Numbered from the stretch's first letter, positions 8,096 through 16,480 are shown. The stretch: 54,325 nt of DNA from Bacillota bacterium (GCA_023443285.1 JAEZVB010000039.1:1-54325), one strand, 5' to 3'. Notes: generated by a model from the letters alone, not told the origin. Program-made: numbers and translations.

Positions 8096-9619
8096 TCACC
8101 TCGCCGCTTCAACTTTGACAAAAGTGTCTTTAAACTCTTTAACAGCTTTTTTAAGAACTGCCTCAGTCTCCGTGTCAAGATTCTTCTTGTCTCTAATGGT
8201 TTTAGGCACTTCAGCGTAGTTGCTGCGCATAAATTTGAGGAGATCCTGTTCAAACTTAGTTACATCCTCAATAGGCACGTCATCAAGATAGCCGTTAATA
8301 CCACAATATATGGATATAACCTGTTCTTCAACAGACAGTGGTACATATTGTGGTTGCTTCAAAATTTCCATCATGCGCTGACCACGGTCAAGCTGCGCTT
8401 TGGTAGACTTATCGAGGTCAGAACCAAATTGAGCAAATGCAGCGAGTTCGCGGTATTGTGCCAGATCCAGACGTAAGCGTCCTGCAACCTGTTTCATGGC
8501 TTTAATCTGCGCTGAACCACCAACACGGGATACGGAAAGACCAGCGTTAATAGCCGGACGAATACCAGAATAGAACAGCTCGCCTTCCAGGAATATCTGT
8601 CCGTCAGTAATGGAGATTACATTTGTTGGTATATAGGCAGATACGTCACCTGCCAAGGTTTCAATAACCGGAAGGGCAGTAATCGAACCGCCGCCCAAAT
8701 CACTGGAGAGCTTGGCTGCCCGTTCGAGCAAACGGGAATGTAAATAGAATACGTCGCCTGGATAGGCTTCACGTCCGGGAGGACGACGAAGTAAGAGCGA
8801 CATTGCACGATACGCGGTAGCATGTTTGGATAAGTCATCATACACACAAAGAACAGCGCCGCCTTTGTACATAAAGTACTCACCCATTGTTACTCCGGCA
8901 TAAGGTGCCAGGTATTGCAGCGGCGCACTGTCAGAGGCAGTAGCAGCTACAACAATAGTATATTCCATGGCACCAGCTTCTTCCAGGGTTTTAACAACCC
9001 GGGCAACAGTGGATGCCTTTTGGCCAATAGCGACATAAATACAAATTACGCCTTGACCTTTTTGGTTAATAATGGTGTCAACAGCAATCGCTGTTTTACC
9101 GGTTCCACGGTCACCGATAATAAGTTCGCGCTGGCCGCGGCCAATCGGCACCATAGAGTCAATGGCTTTAATACCTGTTTGCAGCGGCTCTTTAACTGAC
9201 TGTCTGTCAGCAATGCCTGGCGCACGGTATTCAACCGGGCGGAACTCAGTAGTATTAATCGGTCCTTTGCCATCAATAGGTTGACCAATTGCATTGACAA
9301 CCCGGCCAACCATGGCTTCCCCTACCGGCACCTGCATGATACGACCGGTGCGGCGCACAGTGTCGCCTTCTTTAATTTCAATTTCACCGCCTAAAAGTAC
9401 AGCGCCGACATTGTCCTCTTCTAGGTTAAGAACCATGCCAAATACTTCATGCGGAAATTCTAACAATTCGCCGGCCATAGCCTTTTCCAGGCCGTGAATC
9501 CGGGCGATACCATCGCCTACTTCGATAACAGTGCCAACATCATCAACATTGAGGTCTACCTGATAATTCTCAATCTGTTGCTTAATGATAGCCGTTATTT
9601 CTTCTGGCCTCATTTTCAT
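8096..9619 (-). CDS. atpA: F1 ATP synthase alpha subunit
   Basis: Non-catalytic nucleotide-binding subunit, 507 aa, full length. The start MKMRPEEITAIIKQQIE is typical. Walker A GDRGTGKTA lies near residue 170; the later segment GGSIT-ALPVIETLAGDVSAYIPTN is the conserved alpha signature. Unlike the rest of the operon, where spacing is 3-86 bases or overlapping, the gap to atpH is 205 bases and holds structured element copy B. This may give alpha and the downstream F1 genes a separate control of translation or mRNA stability. Confidence 0.98.
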   Translation of the reverse strand: MKMRPEEITAIIKQQIENYQVDLNVDDVGTVIEVGDGIARIHGLEKAMAGELLEFPHEVFGMVLNLEEDNVGAVLLGGEIEIKEGDTVRRTGRIMQVPVGEAMVGRVVNAIGQPIDGKGPINTTEFRPVEYRAPGIADRQSVKEPLQTGIKAIDSMVPIGRGQRELIIGDRGTGKTAIAVDTIINQKGQGVICIYVAIGQKASTVARVVKTLEEAGAMEYTIVVAATASDSAPLQYLAPYAGVTMGEYFMYKGGAVLCVYDDLSKHATAYRAMSLLLRRPPGREAYPGDVFYLHSRLLERAAKLSSDLGGGSITALPVIETLAGDVSAYIPTNVISITDGQIFLEGELFYSGIRPAINAGLSVSRVGGSAQIKAMKQVAGRLRLDLAQYRELAAFAQFGSDLDKSTKAQLDRGQRMMEILKQPQYVPLSVEEQVISIYCGINGYLDDVPIEDVTKFEQDLLKFMRSNYAEVPKTIRDKKNLDTETEAVLKKAVKEFKDTFVKVEAAR

Positions 9620-9640
9620 ATCTCGTATGTCACCCCAATC

Positions 9641-9771
9641 ATAAATGAACCTCCATTCAGAGAGAGCTTTAAATTTCTCTGAATGGTAGTTGAATTATCC
9701 AGGAAGCTAGCTGCTCTTTACTCCCCGCTTACAAAAGCGGGAGTATTAGAGCGGGTTGCTTATCGGGTAAA
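9641..9771 (-). promoter_or_regulatory. Structured leader element, copy B (between atpH and atpA)
   Basis: Second copy of the 130-nt sequence. The inner helix that is GACT/AGTC in copies A and C is AAGC (9758-9761) with GCTT (9704-9707) here: all four pairs are kept, three with changed bases. The apical hairpin is ACTCCCGCTT (9735-9744) with AAGCG-GGGAGT (9720-9730), and the 3' hairpin is CATTCAGAGA (9676-9685) with TCTCTGAATG (9654-9663). Outer closure TTTACCC/GGATAAT has one mismatch. The end box TTCATTTAT is retained. No convincing promoter is seen between it and atpH, so it is probably an internal element of the long atp mRNA. Confidence 0.7.
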
Positions 9772-9824
9772 GTCTACAGCAAGGCGGCTCAAGACATAAG
9801 AGTCTTAACCACAAGCTACTGTGA

Positions 9825-10376
9825 CTACCCTGCAGCCTTCGTAGTTAGTAGCGCTGCTTTCATCACTTTGATCTGGCGTTCTACACTGCCATCAATCAGT
9901 TTATCACCGATTTTGACAATAATTCCACCGATAAGCGACTGATCCAAAGTTGTCTTGAGCACAATATTTTTGCCGGTAACCTTGCTCAGTTTAGCCGCTA
10001 ACGCCTCAAGCTGATCTGCACTGAGTTCTTTGGCTGTAAAGACTTCGGCCTCGGCAATATTTCTGGCTTCATTGGCCAAGCGAATGTATTCGCTAATAAT
10101 GGCTGGAAGCGCTGGTTCCCGTCGTTTATCAACTAACAGCAACAAGAAATTAAGGATAAAGCCATCCAGGTCCCCGGCAAATATACGTTTTATTGTTTCT
10201 TTTTTAGCCGGAGCCGGTACCAGTGGATGATAAATTAGAGTAGTCAAATCTTCATGTCCGGCAATGGTGTTTTGTACCAATTTAAGCTGCTTTTCCACTA
10301 CATCCAACATAGCTTTTTCGTTTGCAATTTCAAAAACAGCCTGTGCATATTTGAGTGCTAACTGGCTTGTTAGCAT
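9825..10376 (-). CDS. atpH: F1 ATP synthase delta subunit
   Basis: Peripheral stalk subunit (OSCP homologue), 183 aa, connecting the b subunits to the top of F1. The N-terminal helical bundle (LALKYAQAVFEIANE) and the C-terminal conserved segment LIGGIIVKIGDKLIDGSVERQI are complete. The start codon overlaps the end of atpF by seven bases, consistent with translational coupling. A 205-base gap with a structured element follows. Confidence 0.95.
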   Translation of the reverse strand: MLTSQLALKYAQAVFEIANEKAMLDVVEKQLKLVQNTIAGHEDLTTLIYHPLVPAPAKKETIKRIFAGDLDGFILNFLLLLVDKRREPALPAIISEYIRLANEARNIAEAEVFTAKELSADQLEALAAKLSKVTGKNIVLKTTLDQSLIGGIIVKIGDKLIDGSVERQIKVMKAALLTTKAAG

Positions 10377-10873
10377 GGCAGTCCACCAATTTTCTTGCCA
10401 TCAAGGTTATTGATGAAATCATCCACTATTTTGGCATTAGCTTGCTCGTCCATGTTCTGGGCAATAATTTTGGAAGCAGCAGCTACCGCCAGCGTTACAA
10501 CCTCACCTTTAAGCTGGGCGATGGCTTGTTCGCGTTCGCGGGCAATCTCTTCCTGGGTAGCTTTCAAAAGCCGTGCACTCTCTTCGCGGGCTTCTTTCAG
10601 CATTTCTTCTTTTGTTTGTTCAGCCAGCTTGGCGGCCTTTTCAACAATAGCCTGTGCCTGATTACGTGCTTCAGCCAGTTGAGCAAGATAATCCTGCTTT
10701 AGTTTCTCAGCAGCTTGCTTTTCCTGTTCAGCCGTTTCCAGACTTTCAGCAATTTTGGCCTGCCGGTCAGCCAGCGCCTGCATCAGCGGTTTATATGCCA
10801 CTTTTGTTAAAATAGCAACAAGTATAAGAAAATTTATAATTTGCGCTATAAGCGTCGCATTCAAATCAACCAA
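10370..10873 (-). CDS. atpF: Fo ATP synthase b subunit
   Basis: Peripheral stalk subunit, 167 aa. One N-terminal transmembrane helix (about residues 7-27, LIAQIINFLILVAILTKVAY) is followed by a long Ala/Glu/Gln-rich helix with heptad character, forming the coiled coil that holds F1 stationary. Start is TTG (10871-10873), nine bases from GGAGG. Overlaps atpH by seven bases. Confidence 0.95.
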   Translation of the reverse strand: MVDLNATLIAQIINFLILVAILTKVAYKPLMQALADRQAKIAESLETAEQEKQAAEKLKQDYLAQLAEARNQAQAIVEKAAKLAEQTKEEMLKEAREESARLLKATQEEIAREREQAIAQLKGEVVTLAVAAASKIIAQNMDEQANAKIVDDFINNLDGKKIGGLPC

Positions 10874-10959
10874 TTGAGGGCCCCTCCTCTTTCCGGCGTA
10901 TAAGGGGAGCGCTGACAGAAGACATGCAGCATCCTGCCAGTCGCCCGATAACGCTTAGA

Positions 10960-11211
10960 TTACTTAATGAACGGGTTGGCAAATACAAGTACAATCGCGA
11001 TAACGGCAGCGATAATAGGAATAGACTCGATCAAGCCAACAGAAATCAGCATGTTTACGAGAATAGTTCCTTTTGCTTCTGGTTGTCTGGCCATCCCCTC
11101 AATGGCCTTGGCGGTTACTGCACCGTCACCAATACCAGCACCAATAGCGGCAAGACCAATAGCTAAACCAGCACCAATAGCAGAAGCCGCGATAATAATA
11201 GCTTGTTCCAC
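10960..11211 (-). CDS. atpE: Fo ATP synthase c subunit (rotor ring)
   Basis: An 83-aa hairpin of two membrane helices joined by the polar loop ARQPEA. The ion-carrying carboxylate is E62 in GLIESIPI, followed by S63. In helix 1 the residue matching Gln32 of the Ilyobacter sodium ring is Asp (D29 in GIGDGA). The combination Glu plus Ser in helix 2 with an acidic residue in helix 1 resembles the two-carboxylate sodium site described for Fusobacterium nucleatum, but proton-coupled clostridial rings may also carry Asp here. Ion specificity is therefore open. Confidence 0.97.
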   Translation of the reverse strand: MEQAIIIAASAIGAGLAIGLAAIGAGIGDGAVTAKAIEGMARQPEAKGTILVNMLISVGLIESIPIIAAVIAIVLVFANPFIK

Positions 11212-11268
11212 AAAAAACTCCTCCTCTTTGTTTGTTCAGTTTAACAGAATTGAGATTACATCAGGATC

Positions 11269-11949
11269 TTAGTGTCCATCTTTCAATGAGTTGGACAGAT
11301 ACGACATGGACAACATGGTAAAAATAAATGCCTGTACAACGCCAACAAACACGCTGAAGGCCAACCACGCTGTCGGAATAACATACGGCACAAGCATGCC
11401 CAAAATAATGAGCAAAATCTCGCCTGCCAGGATATTGCCAAATAGACGGAAGGATAAGGTAATGGGTTTAGCCAGTTCTTCAATTATGTTGATAATAACG
11501 AAGGGAATATAGGGCTCAAAAAAATGCTTGACATACCTAACTGCGCCCTTTTCCTTGACACCTAGGATATGTACCAAAATTACAACCATCAATGCCAGTC
11601 CCAACGTTGTGTTAATATCATTGGTCGGCGAGGTGAATCCTGGAATCAAACCTAATTCATTGCCTACGACAAGGAACAAGAACAAGGTGATAATCAGCGG
11701 CGCCAATTTTCTTCCCTTTGGACCCATAGTGTTATCAATTTGGTCTAGCAAAGCTGTAACAGCCATCTCCAGGAAATTCTGCCAGCCGCTAGGAACAAGC
11801 GCAGCCCGCCGCGTAGCAATAACTGCAAAAACAATAACAATCGCCATCGCCAGCCATGTCATGTATAAAGTATCGAGATTAAAGGTTAATCCGGCTAAGT
11901 GCGCCAGCTTATGTCCCCCAATCTCATGGCCTCCTCCACCATGTCCCAT
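11269..11949 (-). CDS. atpB: Fo ATP synthase a subunit
   Basis: Stator half-channel subunit, 226 aa with five to six membrane helices. The essential Arg is visible in PITLSFRLFGNILAGE (about residue 170), and the later helix WLAFSVFVGVVQAFIFTMLSMSYLS is typical. The N-terminus before the first helix is unusually rich in His and Gly (five His among the first fifteen residues). The ATG follows GGAG at a 12-base distance. Between atpI and atpE. Confidence 0.95.
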   Translation of the reverse strand: MGHGGGGHEIGGHKLAHLAGLTFNLDTLYMTWLAMAIVIVFAVIATRRAALVPSGWQNFLEMAVTALLDQIDNTMGPKGRKLAPLIITLFLFLVVGNELGLIPGFTSPTNDINTTLGLALMVVILVHILGVKEKGAVRYVKHFFEPYIPFVIINIIEELAKPITLSFRLFGNILAGEILLIILGMLVPYVIPTAWLAFSVFVGVVQAFIFTMLSMSYLSNSLKDGH

Positions 11950-11976
11950 ATTTCATTTTCACTCCTTTCCCTAAGT

Positions 11977-12390
11977 TTATTTTGGACTTTCTACATTTGT
12001 TATAAGTCCTGATACCACAATACATACGGCATGTAACACAAGTACTATATGAAGTGAGAATAAACCCACTACTGCCGCCCAAAAGTTAATACCTGGAACC
12101 TGTACTGATAAAACAAGTATGGAGATCATAAATCCGTATCGCAAGAGCCAGCCTGTGCGCATGGATGCAACAGCTTGTCCTACAGACAGTTCTGCGCTTT
12201 TTTTTATCCGGCGGCACATAAGCAGAAAATAAAACAGGCTGCTTGTCCAACCCGTTAACAAACCGGGGATGATATCAACTTTTCCTGATAATAAAGCGCC
12301 AAGGGTTATAAATAAACCCCAGGCCAGCAAATACAAGAGGAATTGCCGCACTTGACCGGTATAATTGTCACTAAACTGCATTTTGAGCAA
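11977..12390 (-). CDS. atpI: ATP synthase subunit I
   Basis: Small membrane protein with about four helices (LLYLLAWGLFITLGALLSG; LLTGWTSSLFYFLLM; YGFMISILVLSVQVPGI; FWAAVVGLFSLHIVLVLH), matching the AtpI family, which assists c-ring assembly. An ATG at 12397-12399 abuts its own AAAGG and is unlikely to be used; the in-frame TTG at 12388-12390 lies eight bases from AAAGGA and is preferred. Product about 137 aa. Placement between atpZ and atpB is the normal operon order. Confidence 0.8.
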   Translation of the reverse strand: MLKMQFSDNYTGQVRQFLLYLLAWGLFITLGALLSGKVDIIPGLLTGWTSSLFYFLLMCRRIKKSAELSVGQAVASMRTGWLLRYGFMISILVLSVQVPGINFWAAVVGLFSLHIVLVLHAVCIVVSGLITNVESPK

Positions 12391-12402
12391 AAAAAACATC
12401 CT

Positions 12403-12612
12403 TTATAACTTGACAATTCTTTTGTAGGTAGACCATAATCCAGCCAACATACCTACTACGATCCCCGCTACCGTGCACCAGGGAAAGATAGCAAAGTAGT
12501 TATCAAGCCAGCGCCCTGCAAGCAACCCTACTGCGATAGTAGCCACCATAGTCAGGCCAATGTTCCCAGCCACACTTAGTGCCGACCATGTCCCTCCAGG
12601 TTTTTCCGGCAT
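12403..12612 (-). CDS. atpZ: AtpZ/AtpI-family small membrane protein
   Basis: First gene of the ATP synthase operon; 69 aa with two membrane helices (about residues 13-33 and 40-62). The pattern GLLAGRWLDN and GIVVGMLAGLWSTYK is that of AtpZ, described in Bacillus as a magnesium/calcium-linked partner of AtpI. Starts at ATG 12610-12612 behind GAGGTGG. It ends 12 bases before the preferred atpI start. Confidence 0.82.
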   Translation of the reverse strand: MPEKPGGTWSALSVAGNIGLTMVATIAVGLLAGRWLDNYFAIFPWCTVAGIVVGMLAGLWSTYKRIVKL

Positions 12613-12647
12613 AGCTCCACCTCATAGACTCTTTGCAGTTTGCGTTT

Positions 12648-12653
12648 ATTATA
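12648..12653 (-). promoter_or_regulatory. Candidate -10 of the ATP synthase operon promoter
   Basis: TATAAT on the minus strand, about 35 bases before the atpZ ATG, in a very AT-rich 195-base gap after wecB. A clear -35 at 17 bases is missing. TTGACA also occurs at 12806-12811 across the wecB stop but has no good -10. The rest of the gap shows only AT-rich sequence. Confidence 0.4.
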
Positions 12654-12807
12654 ACCCAAACAATAACGCGATATTATTATTTTGCAATAAACTGCTAAAA
12701 AGCCGGCATTCAGCCTATATATTCTATGCTGTATATGAATATTCCTGCTATTATGTTACAGAAAATAATAAAAATTTAACTAATTTGCATAATTTGAAAC
12801 ATATTTG

Positions 12808-13968
12808 TCAATTGCTGCTGGCTTCAAATTCATTTGGTTTGGTCGAAATCAGCTTGTTTTTATATAATATAGTGTTCACAATCCGATTAGAAGCTTTGCC
12901 ATCCCCATAGGGATTTACCGCGCTTGCCATTCGATGGTATTCTGCTGCGTTAACAATCAATTCCCGTGTTTCCTGATATACCCGCTGTTTATCAGTACCA
13001 ATAAGTTTGACAGTACCGGCGGTTACCGCCTCAGGGCGTTCGGTTGTATCTCTTAGCACAAGCACCGGTTTGCCTAGGGCAGGCGCTTCTTCCTGAATGC
13101 CACCTGAATCAGTAAGCACTAAATAGGCTCTATCCATGAGGTTGGCAAATGGTTGGTAGTCAAGCGGGTCAATTAAATGCACACGGCTAAGTCCACCCAA
13201 CTCTTCCTGCACGACTTGGCGTACTAACGGATTTTTATGAACCGGAAATACAATTTCCACATCGTCATGCTGATTAACAATATCTTTCAATGCCTGATAG
13301 ACATGGCGCATAGGTTCACCCAGATTTTCACGACGATGGGTGGTAACTAGAATAACTTTACGACTGTAATCAATGCTTTGAAGCAACGGATCAGTAAATA
13401 TGTAATCAGCATCTACCGTAGCCTTTAACGCATCAATAACCGTATTGCCTGTTACAAATACCGTTTTGGGATCGATGTTTTCCCGTAGCAGGTTTTCCCT
13501 GGCCGTGATTGTTGGCGCAAAATGAATATCAGTAAGTGAACCTGTCAACTTACGATTCATTTCCTCCGGGTAAGGCGAATACTTATCACCGGTTCGCAAA
13601 CCGGCCTCGACATGGCCGATTACCGTCTGATGATAAAAAGCCGCCAAAGCTCCTGCAAAGGTTGTCGTCGTGTCACCATGAACCAGCACAATATCTGGTT
13701 TTTCCTCGCTTAACACTCGATTAAGACCCTGCATGGCTCGGCAGGTAATGTCAAACAAGGTTTGACCCTGACTCATAATATCAAGATCGTAATTTGGAAT
13801 AATTTTAAACAAACCAAGTACCTGATCAAGCATTTCCCGATGCTGGGCAGTAACTGCCACAACCGGTGTTATATACTCTGGATATTTCGCTAACTCAAGT
13901 ACAACAGGCGCCATTTTTATAGCTTCCGGCCTAGTACCAAAGACGGTCATAACTTTAATGCGTGACAT
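12808..13968 (-). CDS. wecB: UDP-N-acetylglucosamine 2-epimerase (non-hydrolysing)
   Basis: Converts UDP-GlcNAc to UDP-ManNAc for surface polysaccharide or teichoic-type polymers; cytoplasmic. The start motif VFGTRPEAIKMAP, the central HGDTTTTFAGALAAFY with HVEAGLRTGD, and the late SGGIQEEAP and RDTTERPEA segments define the family. ATG at 13966-13968 is chosen because GGAAGGAG lies nine bases upstream and the protein starts MSRIKVMTVFGTRPE; the longer frame to 14010 adds fourteen unrelated residues. 386 aa. Directly follows wecA in transcription, so the two probably supply the same lipid-linked glycan. Confidence 0.95.
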   Translation of the reverse strand: MSRIKVMTVFGTRPEAIKMAPVVLELAKYPEYITPVVAVTAQHREMLDQVLGLFKIIPNYDLDIMSQGQTLFDITCRAMQGLNRVLSEEKPDIVLVHGDTTTTFAGALAAFYHQTVIGHVEAGLRTGDKYSPYPEEMNRKLTGSLTDIHFAPTITARENLLRENIDPKTVFVTGNTVIDALKATVDADYIFTDPLLQSIDYSRKVILVTTHRRENLGEPMRHVYQALKDIVNQHDDVEIVFPVHKNPLVRQVVQEELGGLSRVHLIDPLDYQPFANLMDRAYLVLTDSGGIQEEAPALGKPVLVLRDTTERPEAVTAGTVKLIGTDKQRVYQETRELIVNAAEYHRMASAVNPYGDGKASNRIVNTILYKNKLISTKPNEFEASSN

Positions 13969-14029
13969 AAAAAAATGCTCCTTCCATTGGCAACATGTGG
14001 GGTTTTTCACTTTGTTTTTAATAAATTCA

Positions 14030-14050
14030 AGGCGGGCAAAATGCCCGCCT
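14030..14050 (-). terminator. GC-rich hairpin between wecA and wecB
   Basis: AGGCGGGC (14030-14037) pairs with GCCCGCCT (14043-14050) around a five-base loop. The minus strand continues with TTGAATTTATT, a weak T-rich tail, so termination may be partial and allow read-through into wecB. Confidence 0.5.
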
Positions 14051-14080
14051 AATCAACCAGGATTTATTAACATTGTTTTA

Positions 14081-15130
14081 TTAGTGACTTTTCACCGACG
14101 AACTCTGTTTAAGTACCCCGTCATTATTACTCAGCACACCAATTTTTTTAGCACCCAAACAAGCAACAACTATAATCGCCAGTATAATTAAAGCAGCATA
14201 AGCTTTGCTCACTTCGGTAAGAGCAATAGCGCTCACGCCAAGGAATCCGCTGATTACATACATCAACAGTACAGCTTGTTTCTGAGTTAAACCCATAGCC
14301 AACAGCCGATGGTGCAAATGACCTTTGTCAGGTTTAAAAATCGGCCGGCCATTCATATAGCGTCGGATAATCGCAAAAGCAGTATCCATGATTGGCAGCC
14401 CAAGTGCGACTATCGGCACTACCAGCGCGATAGTCGCAGCGCTTTTAACAGCCCCTAATATGGAAACCGCAGCAAGCATATATCCCAAAAACATGCTGCC
14501 GGTATCACCCATAAAAATCTTGGCCGGATTAAAGTTGTGCTGCAAAAAGCCAAGCGCACTGCCAGCCAATGCAGCAGTCAAAATAGCCACTGTCCAGAAG
14601 TTTTGTTCAAGCGCCACTAATAAAATAGTAAGCGAAGCAATGGTTGATACTCCGGCCGCCAACCCATCAAGTCCATCAATCAGATTAACTGTATTGGTAA
14701 GGCCAACCACCCACAAAATAGTAATTGGAATAGCCAAATAATTAACATAAATCATATCACCAAACGGATTGGTCAACCATTCAATCCGGATATCGAACAT
14801 AACCAATATTGCAGCCGCCACAATCTGACCTAACAGTTTAACTTTCGCTGACAACTGCATCAAGTCATCAATAACACCTACTGCCAAAATGACAGTCCCA
14901 CCTAATAAAAGGCCTAAAATTTCATGGCTGATATGCATACTGGACAATACAGCCAGTACAAAACCAAAATATATTGCCAATCCGCCCATCCGCGGAATTG
15001 GAGTAGTATGCACTTTACGAGCATCAGGGGCATCCAGGGCTCCCGCCTTAATGGCTAACTCCTTGACCTTAGGAGTGATAAAGTATGCTGCAGCCAGCGC
15101 AACAGAAAAAGCCACTAAATATGTTTGCAT
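14081..15130 (-). CDS. wecA: Undecaprenyl-phosphate GlcNAc-1-phosphate transferase
   Basis: Polytopic membrane enzyme (349 aa, about ten to eleven helices) that loads a sugar phosphate onto undecaprenyl phosphate, the first membrane step of O-antigen, teichoic or similar polymer synthesis. Family motifs are visible: AGALDAPDARKVHTTPIPRMGG with the cytoplasmic substrate loop, GVIDDLMQLSAKVKLLGQ, NLIDGLDGLAAG, FLGYML and the C-terminal KGHLHHRL. The ATG at 15128-15130 has GAGGTG seven bases upstream. It has its own promoter (15161-15190). Alternative name tagO. Confidence 0.93.
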   Translation of the reverse strand: MQTYLVAFSVALAAAYFITPKVKELAIKAGALDAPDARKVHTTPIPRMGGLAIYFGFVLAVLSSMHISHEILGLLLGGTVILAVGVIDDLMQLSAKVKLLGQIVAAAILVMFDIRIEWLTNPFGDMIYVNYLAIPITILWVVGLTNTVNLIDGLDGLAAGVSTIASLTILLVALEQNFWTVAILTAALAGSALGFLQHNFNPAKIFMGDTGSMFLGYMLAAVSILGAVKSAATIALVVPIVALGLPIMDTAFAIIRRYMNGRPIFKPDKGHLHHRLLAMGLTQKQAVLLMYVISGFLGVSAIALTEVSKAYAALIILAIIVVACLGAKKIGVLSNNDGVLKQSSSVKSH

Positions 15131-15160
15131 ATAATAACACCTCATTTCTACGCACCATCA

Positions 15161-15190
15161 ATTGTACCTCAAGCACATGAAACTTGTCAA
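15161..15190 (-). promoter_or_regulatory. Promoter of wecA-wecB
   Basis: TTGACA (15185-15190), an 18-base spacer and TACAAT (15161-15166), about 30 bases before the wecA ATG. The preceding gap to the MazG-like stop also has weak AT-rich inverted repeats but no convincing terminator. Confidence 0.7.
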
Positions 15191-15328
15191 TCTGTGTTAG
15201 GGATACAGGCTTGTAGTTATAGTATTTTCATTATCAATAACTATATGCATTAAGCTAGAAGCAATATACCAAGGTTATCCACTAACGCCACTGTTCATAA
15301 CCTACAGTTCTTTAGCAGGATAACACTA

Positions 15329-16003
15329 CTACTGACAATATCCTTTACGGCGAAGCTTATTCACATGTCCGGCAACAAGATCCGGGATATTTACAGCGTG
15401 CCGTTCAGCCAAAATATACATCATCGTGAAACAACATTGAGCCACATCCAACAATTCCAACGCCGCCCCTTTGTTAACTGCCTCATTGGCAAGCCGGTTT
15501 TGTTCGCCGGAGGCACCGGCAAATTTTCCCAGAAATTGGGTGAGTTCACCCAGTTCTTCCTGTATCTTGCACACGGTAGTTAACAGTGTTACATCTTGAA
15601 TCTGTAGATGCGGTAGACTAATATATTTGTAGTTACCGCCATGAAGATTTTTTATCGTGGTTATACGATAGCTTTGACTGTCATCATAGCAATATCCTTT
15701 ATCCATTAATTTGTCAAGATGCTCGCCAATCAAGCTGTCGGCATCAATGCCAAATGAATCTTCCATAACAAAAATCATGGTTACACAGGTTTGCGCCACA
15801 TCCAGGAGTTCTTCTTTAACATCAGCAAGCAGCCCTAGAGCCAGCGGCTCTTCCGCCAGCTCCTCCGGGCTTAGATTCTCCCAAAACATAAATTTAAGTA
15901 CAGCTCGGGCTAGTTCCCCGGCCTCTTCCATTGCCTTTAATAATGTGGAGTCCAAAGTCGGAGTAAGGTTATTAAGTTTTGGCAAATAAATAGCTTCTAC
16001 CAT
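15329..16003 (-). CDS. MazG-like nucleotide pyrophosphohydrolase with two fused repeats
   Basis: 224 aa made of two homologous halves. Half 1 has EEAGE (26-30) and EELLD (64-68) and ends in LDKLMDKGYC; half 2 has EELGE (149-153) and ELLD (183-186) and ends in VNKLRRKGYC. The acidic clusters are the metal-binding EExxE and ExxD motifs of the all-alpha MazG superfamily, which hydrolyses (d)NTPs to monophosphates. MazG-like proteins usually act as dimers of such units, so the fusion may form a pseudo-dimer. It lies 15 bases downstream of a dCMP deaminase, suggesting nucleotide pool control. The substrate cannot be read from the sequence. Confidence 0.75.
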   Translation of the reverse strand: MVEAIYLPKLNNLTPTLDSTLLKAMEEAGELARAVLKFMFWENLSPEELAEEPLALGLLADVKEELLDVAQTCVTMIFVMEDSFGIDADSLIGEHLDKLMDKGYCYDDSQSYRITTIKNLHGGNYKYISLPHLQIQDVTLLTTVCKIQEELGELTQFLGKFAGASGEQNRLANEAVNKGAALELLDVAQCCFTMMYILAERHAVNIPDLVAGHVNKLRRKGYCQ

Positions 16004-16018
16004 AGAACTCCCCTTCTA

Positions 16019-16480
16019 TTATCCAAAACAAACGTAATTGATGCCGGCTTCGGCAATTAACTGTTCAGCCAGCTTGTCAGGATAACTATACTGATACACA
16101 ATTCGTGTAATTCCTGCGTTTATGATGATCTTAGTGCAGGATGAACACGGCTGATGGGTAGAGTAGATGGTAGCACCCCGTATAGGAACCCCATACATAG
16201 CCGCCTGGACGACAGCGCTTTGCTCGGCATGAAGACCGCGGCAAAGTTCATGACGTTCTCCTGATGGCACATGTTTATCGGCACGAATACAGCCAACCTC
16301 GCCACAATGAGCCAAGCCACAGGGAGCACCATTATACCCAGTGCTCAGTAGGCGCTGGTCTTTGACAATAACAGCTCCTATCTGACGGCGCAGGCAAGTC
16401 GAGCGAGTAGCAACCACCTTGGTTATGTCCATAAAGTATTCATCCCAGGACGGTCGGGTACATTCTTTGTTGTCACTCAT
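16019..16480 (-). CDS. comEB: Deoxycytidylate deaminase family protein (ComEB-like)
   Basis: 153 aa. Zinc-dependent deaminase converting dCMP to dUMP, feeding thymidylate synthesis. The zinc site is complete: H84-A-E86 and P111-C-S-S-C115. The insert with C64, H77 and C80 resembles the additional metal-binding loop of dCMP deaminases. The ATG follows GGGGG. It is followed by a tandem MazG-like gene and preceded by upp, so this part of the block handles pyrimidine nucleotides. Confidence 0.9.
   Translation of the reverse strand: MSDNKECTRPSWDEYFMDITKVVATRSTCLRRQIGAVIVKDQRLLSTGYNGAPCGLAHCGEVGCIRADKHVPSGERHELCRGLHAEQSAVVQAAMYGVPIRGATIYSTHQPCSSCTKIIINAGITRIVYQYSYPDKLAEQLIAEAGINYVCFG

Noticed and set aside
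12806..12811. TTGACA as -35 of the ATP synthase promoter
   Set aside because: No acceptable -10 lies 16-18 bases downstream, and it overlaps the wecB stop; kept only as a remark.
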